Positions 34,213-43,404 of a stretch of DNA of 64,000 bases are shown here, in pieces. Under the pieces are notes generated by a model. That model worked only from the letters and a program-made list of their open reading frames with translations. It did not search any database and was not told the DNA's origin. Both the position numbers and the translations under genes were made by a program. Positions within the stretch are counted from its first letter, which is position 1. Each line of letters opens with the position of its first letter. Location of the stretch: NCBI GenBank assembly GCA_965237565.1, contig OZ250145.1:434001-498000 (forward strand). Reading direction: 5' to 3'. This DNA comes from JANQSP01 sp965237565. GTDB taxonomy: Bacteria; Bdellovibrionota; Bdellovibrionia; Bdellovibrionales; UBA1609.

Positions 34213-34254
34213 TTGTCTTTTGTATTATATCGCAAGCTTGGCTGATAAGGCTTG

Positions 34255-34308
34255 CCGATTTCTACCCTCCGTGTTAAAAGTCGACCTCTTCTAAAGGGGT
34301 TTTATCGG
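34255..34308 (+). promoter_or_regulatory. Possible structured rpsF leader hiding the ribosome site
   Basis: CCGAT at 34255-34259 can pair with ATCGG at 34304-34308, which covers the Shine-Dalgarno region (CGGGGA) of rpsF. An inner hairpin ACCTC (34284-34288)/GGGGT (34296-34300) lies between. rpsF leaders in many bacteria carry an S6:S18 autoregulatory element, so this is plausible, but the outer stem is only 5 bp. Confidence 0.3.
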
Positions 34309-34320
34309 GGAATAAAAAAA

Positions 34321-34758
34321 ATGGCAAGAAGTGTTTCTCTATCAAACTATGAGTCTGTTTTGGTCATGGATCCTTCACTCGGGGAAAAAGACCAAAAAGC
34401 TTTCTTTCAGAAAATCAAAGAGGTGATTCAGTCTTTTAAAGGTCGTATTCATCATGTAGATAGTTGGGGGATTCGGAAGTTGGCGAATCAAAACAAAAAA
34501 AAAATCGCCCAAGGACTTTATTTCCATTTTTCTTTCCAGAGCCTCGGAGGAGTGATTGTGGAGTTGAGACGTCGTATCAGAATGAATGACCAAGTCATTT
34601 ACCATCATTTCGAAAAGTTGAGCGAGGGAAAGGATCTAGAAGAACATCTGAAAGATTTTCGTCAGCTCATAGAAGAGTCCATTAGCAAAGAAAAAGAGCG
34701 CTTGGAAAGAATCCAACAAAAACGAAAAGTTTTTGTTCCAAAGAGAATAGGAAATTAG
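34321..34758 (+). CDS. rpsF: Ribosomal protein bS6
   Basis: Small-subunit protein that pairs with bS18. 145 aa from the ATG at 34321 with CGGGGA upstream; an in-frame start at 34252 is less likely. The fold-defining segments are YESVLVMDPSLGEKDQKAF, VDSWGIRKLANQNKK and GLYFHFSF, followed by a longer-than-usual charged C-terminal tail (EESISKEKERLERIQQKRKV). It is followed directly by rplI. The rpsR gene that normally lies between is absent here. Confidence 0.95.
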   Translation: MARSVSLSNYESVLVMDPSLGEKDQKAFFQKIKEVIQSFKGRIHHVDSWGIRKLANQNKKKIAQGLYFHFSFQSLGGVIVELRRRIRMNDQVIYHHFEKLSEGKDLEEHLKDFRQLIEESISKEKERLERIQQKRKVFVPKRIGN

Positions 34759-34762
34759 CGAG

Positions 34763-35239
34763 ATGCAAATTATTTTACAAAAAGACGTTAAAAACTTGGG
34801 TTCTGTGGGGGACGTGGTATCGGTAAAAAAAGGTTATGCTCGTCATTTTCTTTTTCCCAAAAAATGGGCGATCCCATTTACGAAAGCGAAGCAAGCGGAG
34901 TTGTTGCACCGCCAAAAAGTAATAGAAGCAAAGAAGAAGAAGGCTCTCAAACTTCGTCAAAAATTGATTAAGGAGATCAACACCCTAACACTTCATTTCA
35001 TAAAAGAGGCTGACAGTTCTGGTTATTTATTTGGTTCTGTAACCGCTTTTGCCATCTCTCAGGAGTTTGAAAAAAAAGGTTATGAAGTAGATAAAAAATT
35101 TATTCAATTACCTGCCCCTTTGAAAAAGGATGGAGAACATTGTGTGCTCTTGGACTTGGGAGATGGGATCAAGACGGAAATAAAAATCTTGATCGAAGCG
35201 CATGTACCAAAAAAGAAGAAAGAACTGAGTAAAGATTAG
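34763..35239 (+). CDS. rplI: Ribosomal protein bL9
   Basis: 158 aa. The N-terminal domain MQIILQKDVKNLGSVGDVVS then VKKGYARHFLFPKKWAI is the family signature, with the long connecting helix (KQAELLHRQKVIEAKKKKA) and a C-terminal RNA-binding domain (SGYLFGSVTAFAIS...). It lies 4 nt after rpsF and is convergent with dnaB across a 42-nt gap without a clear terminator. Confidence 0.96.
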   Translation: MQIILQKDVKNLGSVGDVVSVKKGYARHFLFPKKWAIPFTKAKQAELLHRQKVIEAKKKKALKLRQKLIKEINTLTLHFIKEADSSGYLFGSVTAFAISQEFEKKGYEVDKKFIQLPAPLKKDGEHCVLLDLGDGIKTEIKILIEAHVPKKKKELSKD

Positions 35240-35281
35240 GAACAGATAACGAATAAATAAAAACAGGTACGAGCATCCGAA

Positions 35282-36661
35282 TTAAAAAGCGGGAGCTGTT
35301 GGGGCGGGAGCCTCATTTTCATTAGGAATGTTGTTATCAAAGTGTCCAAAAATGGGATTCCATTTTAAGTTGACCGTACCTGTGGGACCATTTCTGTGCT
35401 TGCTTAGGATGATTTCAGCTTCTCCCTTCTTACTGCTTTCTTTATTGTAATAATCGTCTCGGTAAAGCATCATAATTAAATCAGCATCTTGTTCAATGGA
35501 GCCGGATTCTCTGAGGTCAGAAAGTAAAGGTCGGCGATTGGTTCTTGCCTCTACTCCTCGATTCAATTGCGACAAAGCTATCACGGGCAATTCTAATTCT
35601 TTGGCCATGGATTTTAAAAGTTTTGAAATTTCAGAAACTTCTCTTTCTCGACTCTCCATGGAGCTTTTCAAACTCATCAATTGTAAATAGTCTACGATCA
35701 AAAGGTCCAGTCCGTGACGAGCCTTTAGTCTTCTTGCTCGCGAACGAATCTCAAAGGGAGAAATGGAAGAAGAATCATCAATAAAAAATTGCACTTCATT
35801 GAGCTTTGAAGCAGCTTGAACTACTTGGTCCCAATTTTGAGCAGACATTTGTCCAGTACGCAAATTGGAAAGGGGAATACGTCCAGCCAGAGAGAGCAGT
35901 CTCATGAGTACTTGCTCATTGGCCATTTCAATGGAAAAAAAAGCTATTTTTTTATTATCGAGGCTTGCCGACAATGCAATGTTCAAACTAAGAGCCGTTT
36001 TTCCCATAGAAGGTCTGGCTGCAATCACAGTAAATTCCCCTGGCTGAAATCCAGAGGTTAGGTAATCCAGTTCAGTGAAAGAAGAAGAAATTCCTGTCAC
36101 TCCCAATTTTTTTTGGGACATCTCCTCTAGCCATTCAAGACCTTGTTTGACTAGCACATTGACTGGCAAAAGTTCTTTTTGTCCAAATTGATGGGTCAGT
36201 GTAAAAAGCTCTTTTTCTAAAGAATCAATGAAGGCATCTATGCGATCAAAGTCTTGGGAAAAGGCTCTTCGTCTAAATTCAGAGCAAAGTTGGATCACGG
36301 TCCTCAACAAAGCCTTTTCACGAATGATATGAGAACACTCTTTCACACTAATGGCAGAGCTACTCTCTTCTATTAACTCGGCCAAGTAGGAATGGCCTCC
36401 AATGCTTTCCAATTTTTGTTGTTTTTTTAATTCTTCAGAGATAGCTAGGATGTCACCGTAGCTCCCGTTCTTGTAAATTTTCTCCATGCAATAAAAAATT
36501 TCTTGATGAGAATTTTTATAAAAATCCGAGGGCTTCAGGAATTCCATCACGAGGTCCCAGATTTTTTGTTCTCCCAGCAACAAAGCCCCTAGAAGGAAGC
36601 GTTCTCCCTCGACAGAAGAGGGAAGGGTGAGTTGATTTTTTAGATCTTTTGTCTGGAACAT
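35282..36661 (-). CDS. dnaB: Replicative DNA helicase DnaB
   Basis: Hexameric fork helicase. 459 aa. The N-terminal helical domain (PSSVEGERFLLGALLL) covers about 12-115, then a linker, then a RecA-like motor from about 190 with the P-loop AARPSMGKTALS at 214-225. DLLIVDYLQLMS is the Walker B region and SQLNRGVEARTNRRP-LLSDLRESGSIEQDAD contains the arginine-finger loop. The C-terminus is short and acidic/proline-rich. It is encoded opposite to rpsF-rplI although it is usually downstream of rplI on the same strand. Confidence 0.97.
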   Translation of the reverse strand: MFQTKDLKNQLTLPSSVEGERFLLGALLLGEQKIWDLVMEFLKPSDFYKNSHQEIFYCMEKIYKNGSYGDILAISEELKKQQKLESIGGHSYLAELIEESSSAISVKECSHIIREKALLRTVIQLCSEFRRRAFSQDFDRIDAFIDSLEKELFTLTHQFGQKELLPVNVLVKQGLEWLEEMSQKKLGVTGISSSFTELDYLTSGFQPGEFTVIAARPSMGKTALSLNIALSASLDNKKIAFFSIEMANEQVLMRLLSLAGRIPLSNLRTGQMSAQNWDQVVQAASKLNEVQFFIDDSSSISPFEIRSRARRLKARHGLDLLIVDYLQLMSLKSSMESREREVSEISKLLKSMAKELELPVIALSQLNRGVEARTNRRPLLSDLRESGSIEQDADLIMMLYRDDYYNKESSKKGEAEIILSKHRNGPTGTVNLKWNPIFGHFDNNIPNENEAPAPTAPAF

Positions 36662-36933
36662 GATTCCCCGAATATATACAATGAATTGATTTTTAAAAGA
36701 AATAAAATAAACTTTTTTTATTTTCTAAATCTATAATCATTTTAATTACTTAAGTAATAACCAGAGAAATATTTCTCTGGCAAAAAAGTGAAAAAATCCA
36801 ATTCACTTGATTTAGGGAAATCAATCTTCAGGCAAGCAAATGAATCCTTAGAGCTTTCAAAATTCCCTTCTTCATTGAGCTTTTTAAAAAATATGGACTT
36901 TTATTCATAATCTTCTTTTTCTACACTATTCCT
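36662..36933. promoter_or_regulatory. dnaB/ftsK divergent intergenic region with a cluster of inverted repeats
   Basis: 272 bp, AT-rich, no gene. Four inverted repeats follow one another in 80 bp: ATTACTTAAGTAAT (36745-36758), CCAGAGAAATATTTCTCTGG (36761-36780, perfect 20-bp palindrome), GTGAA...TTCAC (36788-36806) and TTGATTTAGGGAAATCAA (36807-36824). They have no U-run, so they do not look like terminators. Regulator binding sites are more likely. Confidence 0.55.
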
Positions 36934-39240
36934 ATGAAGCTTTCCTTCTATGGTTATCGTGCTGATATTTTTGGTTTGTTTTGGTTGGCAACGGCTCTTT
37001 TTTTGGGGCTCGCCTTAGCCAGTTACAATCCCTTAGACCCTTCTTTTAATTCTATTGGTTCTTCCTTAGAGGTTCAGAACAAGTGTGGCTACTTGGGTTC
37101 TTTTCTCTCAGACCTTTTGTACCAATTATTTGGCTGGGGGGCTTGGGTTTTCGTTATCATTTCTTTCAATAACTCTGTGATCGCTTTTCAAAGACGAATG
37201 GTTAGTGAGAGTGTATGGAAGCATGCTTTTTTAATGATGGGAAGTGTTTTCACTGCTTCTTCTCTTTTTGAACTTCATCAACCGGGAAAAGAATTGTTTC
37301 AAGGACATATCAGTTCCGGAGGCCTTCTAGGGCATTTTGTGATTGAGAATGCGAGTCCATACTTGCATTTCGCCGGTCTCTTTCTTTTTCTCTGGTCGCT
37401 CATTTTGATTTTGTTTGTGCTTTACACAAGAAGATCGCTAGCAACCATTTTCATGAGAAATTTTAAAGCTCTAAAAATTTTACTCTACTACATAGGAGTT
37501 CGACTTCCCTATTGGTTCGGGCAAGTATTCCATTGGTCTAAAAATGTGGCTATGTTTATTTGGTTAAAACCCAAAGGGATTTCCCCTCAAAAAAAAGATA
37601 TGGACATGGAAGGAGACCCTCTTTCTGAAGGGGAAAAAGAGGTCAGTCTATTTTTTGATGAAGAGAAAGATTCATCCGAGAATTTCGAAAACGCACTCAA
37701 TCAAGATTCTTCACTCTCTCTCCAGAGTCCTTTGTCTGCCAAGGGATGGAATCTTCCCTCTACCCGTTTGCTCTCTGCTCCTGCTATGCGGTTTTTAAAA
37801 TTAGATAAAAAAGAAAAAGAGGAAGAACAAGAGAATGCCGAAAGGTTAATAAATAAACTTTCTCAATTTTCCATTATGGGAGAGATCACTGATATTCATT
37901 CAGGTCCTGTCATTACTTTATTTGAATTCAAGCCTGAAGATCATATCAAAGTGGCTCGTATCACACAGATGGAAGATGATTTAATGATCGCTTTAAAAAG
38001 TGAATCCATTCGCATCATTGCTCCTATCCCTGGAAGAGATGTGGTGGGGATTGAAACTGCTCACAAAAATAGACAAAAGGTATATCTCAAAACTCTCCTA
38101 GAAGAATCAAGTTTGTGGAAAAAAGATTTGAAGCTACCTTTAGTTTTGGGCCGGACTGTAGATGGCCAACCGGCAATCATGGACTTACAAAGCGTTCCTC
38201 ACTTGATGGTCGCTGGATCCACAGGTTCCGGGAAATCAGTTTTTATCATCTCTTTTATTTTAAGTCTTTTGTTTCGTTATTCTCCGAAGCAGTTACGATT
38301 TTTGATTATAGATCCCAAACGAGTGGATCTAAGTATTTTTGAAAATCTACCTCATCTTCTTTCTCCTCCCATTCAGGATTCGAAGTCTACAGTTTTGGCC
38401 TTGAAATGGTGTTTGAGCGAAATGCAAAAACGTTATCATTCTATCAGTCGTTTTCAGGTGCGAGACTTGGAATCTTTTAATGAAAAGGTAAAAAAATTGA
38501 AACGCAAAGAGATTGAAGAGTATCAAAGAATCAATGAGACGAAAGAGGATAATTATTACTTTTCTCATCAGCCTTACATTTGCGTGATTCTAGAAGAATT
38601 TGGTGACTTGATGAGTTCTCCTGAAAAGATGCAGATCGAAAACTCTGTCGTGCGCTTGGCTCAAATGGCCAGAGCTTGTGGCATTCATTTAATTTTATCT
38701 ATGCAAAGCCCTCGAAAAGATATTGTAACGGGTTTAATAAAAACAAATATTTCCGGCCGGATTAGTTTTAAAGTATCCTCTCGCATTGATTCTCGGATCA
38801 TACTGGGTGAAGGAGGAGCCGAAAGATTGTTATCAAAAGGAGATATGCTTTATCTTGGCTCCGGCCAAGCACGTCCTGAAAGATACCATGCTCCTTTTGT
38901 AAAAGAAAAAGAAGTGGAAAATGTGGTAAAATTTTGGGAAGCTCAAGCTAAGGGAATTTCCTCTCCTTCTCTTTTTGATTTAGAAAAAAGAGAATCTTTC
39001 GATCTTTTTAACACTTCCTTTTCAGATCAAGAGGATCAGAAATATAAGGAGATTTTTGATTATGTTTCCCAACTAAAGCAAGTGAGTGCTTCTCTCTTGC
39101 AGAGAAAATACGGTTTGGGCTACCCTCGTGCGGCTAGATTGATTGATCGTTTTGAAGCAGAGGGATTGGTGGGGCCAGCCAAGGGGAGCAAACCCAGAGA
39201 GGTTTTGCTTTCCTCAAGCGGAGCAGCTCTGAAAAGATGA
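36934..39240 (+). CDS. ftsK: DNA translocase FtsK/SpoIIIE
   Basis: Septum-located pump that clears and aligns chromosome termini. 768 aa. The N-terminal part has four or five membrane helices (about 12-180), a short charged linker (about 215-290), then the motor: the beta region from about 300, P-loop AGSTGSGKSVF near 426-436, FLIIDPKRVDLS, and VILEEFGDLM as Walker B. The C-terminal winged-helix gamma domain (EIFDYVSQLKQVSASLLQRK, GYPRAARLIDRFEAEGLVGP) recognises KOPS-type sequences. The usual 'DE(L/F)ADLM' reads EEFGDLM. Confidence 0.95.
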   Translation: MKLSFYGYRADIFGLFWLATALFLGLALASYNPLDPSFNSIGSSLEVQNKCGYLGSFLSDLLYQLFGWGAWVFVIISFNNSVIAFQRRMVSESVWKHAFLMMGSVFTASSLFELHQPGKELFQGHISSGGLLGHFVIENASPYLHFAGLFLFLWSLILILFVLYTRRSLATIFMRNFKALKILLYYIGVRLPYWFGQVFHWSKNVAMFIWLKPKGISPQKKDMDMEGDPLSEGEKEVSLFFDEEKDSSENFENALNQDSSLSLQSPLSAKGWNLPSTRLLSAPAMRFLKLDKKEKEEEQENAERLINKLSQFSIMGEITDIHSGPVITLFEFKPEDHIKVARITQMEDDLMIALKSESIRIIAPIPGRDVVGIETAHKNRQKVYLKTLLEESSLWKKDLKLPLVLGRTVDGQPAIMDLQSVPHLMVAGSTGSGKSVFIISFILSLLFRYSPKQLRFLIIDPKRVDLSIFENLPHLLSPPIQDSKSTVLALKWCLSEMQKRYHSISRFQVRDLESFNEKVKKLKRKEIEEYQRINETKEDNYYFSHQPYICVILEEFGDLMSSPEKMQIENSVVRLAQMARACGIHLILSMQSPRKDIVTGLIKTNISGRISFKVSSRIDSRIILGEGGAERLLSKGDMLYLGSGQARPERYHAPFVKEKEVENVVKFWEAQAKGISSPSLFDLEKRESFDLFNTSFSDQEDQKYKEIFDYVSQLKQVSASLLQRKYGLGYPRAARLIDRFEAEGLVGPAKGSKPREVLLSSSGAALKR

Positions 39241-39343
39241 GGTTTTCATTTTCTCGTGTGAGAATGTATAAATCCTATAGACAGCGAGCCTTTTTTAGAA
39301 ATAGTGTCTGAACACTCTAAAGAAAAACGAGAGCATTTTAACA

Positions 39344-40225
39344 ATGAAAAAATTTGAAGGCATCATCACGGCATTGGCGACTCCTTTCTGGAAAGGGGAG
39401 TTGGATAAAGCCTCCTTTATAAAATTGTTGCATTTTCAGATGGAACAAAAAGTGAGTGCTTTTGTCATCAATGGCACAACAGCAGAAAGTCCTTGTCTTT
39501 CTGAAAAAGAAGTGGAGTTGCTTTTTTCTTGGGCCAAAGTGGAAACGGCCGGACAAGTTCCATTGATTTTGGGTGCAGGAGGCAATTGCACGAAAAAAAC
39601 GCTTGAAAAAATAAAAAATTGGCAAAAGTTTTGTCCAGATGCTTTTTTAACAGTTGTTCCTTATTATAATCGCCCTCCACAAAGAGGTTTGGTTCACCAT
39701 TTTAAGGAATTGGCTGATGTGAGTGAAGTGCCGCTCATCCTATATAACGTCCCCATTCGTACTTCCATTAATATTTCGATTGGATCTTTACAGGAGCTTT
39801 CCTCTCACTCGAACATTGTAGCCATCAAGGAGGCCTCTGCGGATTTTGATTTTGCTAAACAAATTTTAAAAAAGTGCCCTTCTGATTTTTTATTATTGAG
39901 TGGGGATGATGAAACAGTCTTGGAACTTTGTGAACTGGGTGCTTGCGGAGGTATTTGTGTGGTTTCTCACATTTTGGGAAGTTATCTTCGTGAGTTATTG
40001 AATAAGATAAAAAAATCAGAAAAAAATATTCCTTGGCTTTATAAAGAAAAGTATAACACTCTTTTAAAAATTCTTTATTCTGAGAGCAATCCGATTGGAA
40101 TAAAAATGGCTTTGCAACTGATGGGAATTTTTCGTTCCGCAGAAATGAGAAGCCCTCTTTCAATTTTGCCAGAGCAGAAAACTCAGATTTTAAAAGAGCA
40201 ATTAAAAAAGGTTGAATTGTTATGA
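39344..40225 (+). CDS. dapA: 4-hydroxy-tetrahydrodipicolinate synthase
   Basis: First committed step to meso-diaminopimelate and lysine: condenses pyruvate with aspartate semialdehyde. 293 aa. The Schiff-base lysine is K162 in NIVAIKEAS, and the catalytic tyrosine is Y134 in LILYNVPIRT, with the arginine of the substrate site following. NGTTAESPCL matches GTTGESxTL with an Ala for Gly. Overlap of 4 nt with dapB indicates one operon serving cell-wall synthesis. Confidence 0.95.
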   Translation: MKKFEGIITALATPFWKGELDKASFIKLLHFQMEQKVSAFVINGTTAESPCLSEKEVELLFSWAKVETAGQVPLILGAGGNCTKKTLEKIKNWQKFCPDAFLTVVPYYNRPPQRGLVHHFKELADVSEVPLILYNVPIRTSINISIGSLQELSSHSNIVAIKEASADFDFAKQILKKCPSDFLLLSGDDETVLELCELGACGGICVVSHILGSYLRELLNKIKKSEKNIPWLYKEKYNTLLKILYSESNPIGIKMALQLMGIFRSAEMRSPLSILPEQKTQILKEQLKKVELL

Positions 40226-40929
40226 AGACAAAGAAAACTTTTTACCTTGCCCTAAGCGGAGCTTCTGGTCGTATGGGGCTTTCCATTCAAAAGCTTTGTA
40301 GAAGAAAAGGAAGTAAAATTCGTATTCTTTTTACTCTCTCTAGGAAGCAAGCAGATTTAAAAAATTGGAATCCAAAGCAAATCAATGGAGTGATTGATTT
40401 TTCGGCCCCAGAGATTTTTGATCAAGTTATAAACTGGTGTGTGCAAAATAAAAAACCCTTTGTGAGCGGAACAACGGGCTTGAGCATCGTTCAAAGAAAA
40501 TCTTTGCGAATGATTAGTAAAAAGATTCCTATTTTTTATGAAGAGAATATGAGCTTTGGAATTTGGATGATAAAGCGCTGGATAGAGAGTTTTTCTGAAA
40601 GCTCTATAAAAATTTTATTGGAAGATATTCATCACAAAGGGAAAAAAGACAAACCTAGTGGAACAGCTTTGAAATTGATGAGAAGTTTTCCTTCTTTTGT
40701 TCAAAAACAAATCAAAGTTCGAAGTATTCGAAAGGGAGAAGAGTTCGGTACTCATCGGATTTGCTTCAAAAGTTTGGGAGAGCAAATTACTTTGGAACAT
40801 AAAGCTTTGGATCGGACTCTCTTTGCTAGGGGAGCATTGAAAGCGTTAGAATGGCTTGTTACAAAAAAGGCTGGACTTTATGGTTTGGATGATCTTTATG
40901 GAGATGTAAAAAGAGGAAAATTGAAATGA
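40222..40929 (+). CDS. dapB: 4-hydroxy-tetrahydrodipicolinate reductase
   Basis: NAD(P)H reduction after DapA. 235 aa, at the short end of the family (usual about 240-270). The nucleotide-binding loop LSGASGRMGLSIQ is at about 12-24. DFSAPE, FVSGTTGLS, EDIHHKGKKDKPSGTALKL (the signature with the catalytic His and the Lys of KxDxPSGTA) and the C-terminal LDRTLFARGALKALEWL are present. It overlaps dapA and the next gene by 4 nt each. Confidence 0.94.
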   Translation: MKTKKTFYLALSGASGRMGLSIQKLCRRKGSKIRILFTLSRKQADLKNWNPKQINGVIDFSAPEIFDQVINWCVQNKKPFVSGTTGLSIVQRKSLRMISKKIPIFYEENMSFGIWMIKRWIESFSESSIKILLEDIHHKGKKDKPSGTALKLMRSFPSFVQKQIKVRSIRKGEEFGTHRICFKSLGEQITLEHKALDRTLFARGALKALEWLVTKKAGLYGLDDLYGDVKRGKLK

Positions 40930-41576
40930 AATTTTTTGTTGATTCAGCTAATCTGACAGAAATTAAAAAAATAAAATCTGATTTTTTGTTAGATGGAGTG
41001 ACCACTAATCCTTCCTTGGTGGCAAAATCTGGAGAAGAACAATATAAGGTAATCCGAGCCATTTGTGAAGAAGTAAAGGGTCCGGTGAGTGCAGAAGTTC
41101 TTTCTACTGATGCGGATGGTATGTATAAGGAGGCCCATCAACTAGCCGGAATTCACGAACAAGTAGTGGTCAAGCTCCCTTTAACAAAAGAAGGCTTGCT
41201 CACTACTCGCAAGTTATTTTTGGAAGAAAAAATAAAAACCAATCTCACTTTGTGTTTTTCAGCTCTTCAAGCTTTGTCGGCAGCTAAGGCAGGAGCTACG
41301 ATGGTTTCCATTTTTGTCGGACGCTTGGATGACATCGGCTTGAAAGGAATGGAAATTGTAGACCAAGTAATCAATATGTTTGCTTATTACGAGTTTGACA
41401 CAGAGATTTTGGTAGCCAGTGTTCGTCACAGCTTTCATGTTTTAGAAGCTGCAAATCTGGGAGCAGATATTGTTACAATTCCTCCTTCTTTGTTTCCCAA
41501 ACTTATAGAGCATCCTCTTACCAATATAGGATTGGATCAATTTTTAAAATCTGCAAATCTTTCACAAAGAAAATGA
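40926..41576 (+). CDS. tal: Transaldolase, small TalC/fructose-6-phosphate aldolase type
   Basis: 216 aa TIM barrel. MKFFVDSANLTEI and DGVTTNPSLV are the family's opening strands. The Schiff-base lysine is K83 in VVVKLPLT, and ATMVSIFVGRLDDIG and ILVASVRH follow. It overlaps dapB by 4 nt. It most likely runs the non-oxidative pentose phosphate pathway; a fructose-6-phosphate aldolase role cannot be ruled out by sequence. Confidence 0.92.
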   Translation: MKFFVDSANLTEIKKIKSDFLLDGVTTNPSLVAKSGEEQYKVIRAICEEVKGPVSAEVLSTDADGMYKEAHQLAGIHEQVVVKLPLTKEGLLTTRKLFLEEKIKTNLTLCFSALQALSAAKAGATMVSIFVGRLDDIGLKGMEIVDQVINMFAYYEFDTEILVASVRHSFHVLEAANLGADIVTIPPSLFPKLIEHPLTNIGLDQFLKSANLSQRK

Positions 41577-41592
41577 ATCTTTCTTTTTTGTG

Positions 41593-41751
41593 ATGAAAAT
41601 AAAATTCGAGATTTTTTTCTTATGTTTTCTGCTTTCGATCGGTTTGCTTGTGTGGTTTTTTCCCAAATCGCTAGACTCTATCCAATTCTTGGGATTTTCC
41701 GATCCTCTTTTTATCTCCACAACAGAAGAAAAAGCAAAAACCAAAGAGTAA
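41593..41751 (+). CDS. Small single-span membrane protein (52 aa)
   Basis: Starts 16 nt after tal on the same strand at the ATG at 41593. MKIKFEIFFLCFLLSIGLLV is one strong membrane helix with a positive N-terminus, followed by WFFPKSLDSIQFLGF and a polar tail ending KAKTKE. The coding frame is free of stops, ends cleanly at 41751, and alternative frames there make poor proteins. Function unknown. It could also be chance, since there is no strong ribosome site. Confidence 0.45.
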   Translation: MKIKFEIFFLCFLLSIGLLVWFFPKSLDSIQFLGFSDPLFISTTEEKAKTKE

Positions 41752-41778
41752 TCTTTTCATTTCAAACTTCTTGTATTT

Positions 41779-43347
41779 TTACTTGGCTCTACGTTCTAGT
41801 TTGTAGCCTTTCACCTTAGAAACTAAGGCAGCTCTTGAGATTCCCAATTTTTTTGCTACGCGTGTTTTATTCCATCCTTCTTCTCGCAAAGAGCGAGAAA
41901 TAAGTTGGCGCTCCAAACTTGCGATTGCTTTTTTCATTACTTTGCCAGATTCTTTGCTGGAGGCAGAAAGGAGATACTGATTCCCGCTTTCTGTCGTAAT
42001 TTTTTTAGAAAGCAGGTCCTCTTTGATATAAGGATTATCACTAGAAAAAATGGCAATGCGTTCGGCTTCGTTTTGGAGTTCTCTTACGTTTCCCGGCCAA
42101 GAATATTGCACCAACTTTTCCATTGCCTTTTTTGTGAACACTTTGGGAATTCTACTGGCTCGGTTGATAAAAAACTCAGCTAATAAAGGAATATCGTCTT
42201 TCCTATCCCTGAGAGGAGGAACTTGTAAATTGATGACGTTTAAACGATAATAAAGATCTTCCCGAAAAGTTCCCGCTTCGATCATTTGCTTCAGATTCTT
42301 ATTTGTTGCCGCAATGATTCTTGCATTTACTTTTTTTTGCTCCACACTTCCTACAGGAAAAAAAGTTCCATCTTGGATTACTCGCAATAGTTTGACTTGC
42401 ATGGCTGGCGAAGTGTCTCCAATTTCATCTAGAAAAAATGTCCCCTTATCAGCCATCTCAAATAATCCCTTTTTATCTCTATAAGCTCCAGTGAAGGAGC
42501 CTTTTAGATGGCCAAAAAGTTCTGATTCTAAGAGATTATCGTTTAAAGCGGAGCAGTTTTGAACAATAAAGTTTTCGTTTTGTCTCGGAGAGTTGTCATG
42601 AATGGATCGTGCAATGAGTTCCTTACCCGTTCCGTTTTCTCCTTGGATCAAAATGGTATTGTGTGAATATTTGATTTTTTCCAATAAGTTGTAAAGTTGG
42701 TGCATAGATTTTGATTTTCCCACCATGTTTCCATAACAAAGGCTGTTTGATTTTTTAATCTCCTTGATCTGATTTGTTTGCTCTGTATATTCCTTTTGAA
42801 CCGATATAATTTCTTTTGCTATAAGTTCACAAAGATCTATCAAGTAATTTTTGTCTTGCTCTTTTATTATAGATAGTTTTTTCACGTTTTCTTTACACCA
42901 CTCTGATTCAAAACCAAGTGCCACCCAGTCCTTTATAGCTTGTTCTCTCTGGGATTCTTCTGTCAGAAAACCAGAGACGATAATAAAGCCACTAAAGTAA
43001 GACTCTGCTTGGATAGGAAGAATCAGTAAGTAAATTCCTGTAAGAGGCCATTTTTCTAAAACACAAAGTTGATTCATATTTATTGGTCGGCGATTGGCAT
43101 CTAGAATTTCAAACAAGGATTGCTGAGCGGGTGTTTGTTGGAAAAGCTTTGTTAACAAAGGGTTTTCAAACTGGAGGGCTTGATTTTTCGTAAATTCTTT
43201 CCATTGAGTGGGGCTTTCCATAACACTTGCTGAGTCAGGAAAATCTCTCTCATCAATAATAGTGGTTTCGATTTGCCACCATGTTTTCAAAATCTCCATT
43301 ATTATTCTAACGACATGAAGATTTTTTGCGTCTTTTAAAGTGAACAT
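41779..43347 (-). CDS. Sigma-54-dependent transcriptional activator (Fis-type HTH)
   Basis: 522 aa. The central AAA+ domain (about 203-430) has the P-loop QGENGTGKE, the sigma-54 contact loop GSFTGA (283-288; canonical GAFTGA), and FFLDEIGDTSPAMQVKLLRV. The C-terminal Fis-type HTH is WNKTRVAKKLGISRAALVSK. The N-terminal 190 residues are not a phosphoreceiver domain; they form an unrecognised alpha/beta sensor, perhaps PocR- or GAF-like, followed by a helical linker. It therefore probably responds to a ligand or protein rather than a kinase. A 17-bp palindrome at 43405-43421 lies in its upstream region and may be its own operator. Confidence 0.9.
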   Translation of the reverse strand: MFTLKDAKNLHVVRIIMEILKTWWQIETTIIDERDFPDSASVMESPTQWKEFTKNQALQFENPLLTKLFQQTPAQQSLFEILDANRRPINMNQLCVLEKWPLTGIYLLILPIQAESYFSGFIIVSGFLTEESQREQAIKDWVALGFESEWCKENVKKLSIIKEQDKNYLIDLCELIAKEIISVQKEYTEQTNQIKEIKKSNSLCYGNMVGKSKSMHQLYNLLEKIKYSHNTILIQGENGTGKELIARSIHDNSPRQNENFIVQNCSALNDNLLESELFGHLKGSFTGAYRDKKGLFEMADKGTFFLDEIGDTSPAMQVKLLRVIQDGTFFPVGSVEQKKVNARIIAATNKNLKQMIEAGTFREDLYYRLNVINLQVPPLRDRKDDIPLLAEFFINRASRIPKVFTKKAMEKLVQYSWPGNVRELQNEAERIAIFSSDNPYIKEDLLSKKITTESGNQYLLSASSKESGKVMKKAIASLERQLISRSLREEGWNKTRVAKKLGISRAALVSKVKGYKLERRAK

Positions 43348-43404
43348 TTCTCACACCCCTTGTGGCTTTTTCTCACCATCATGAAGGGTGTATCGGGGCA
43401 TAAG

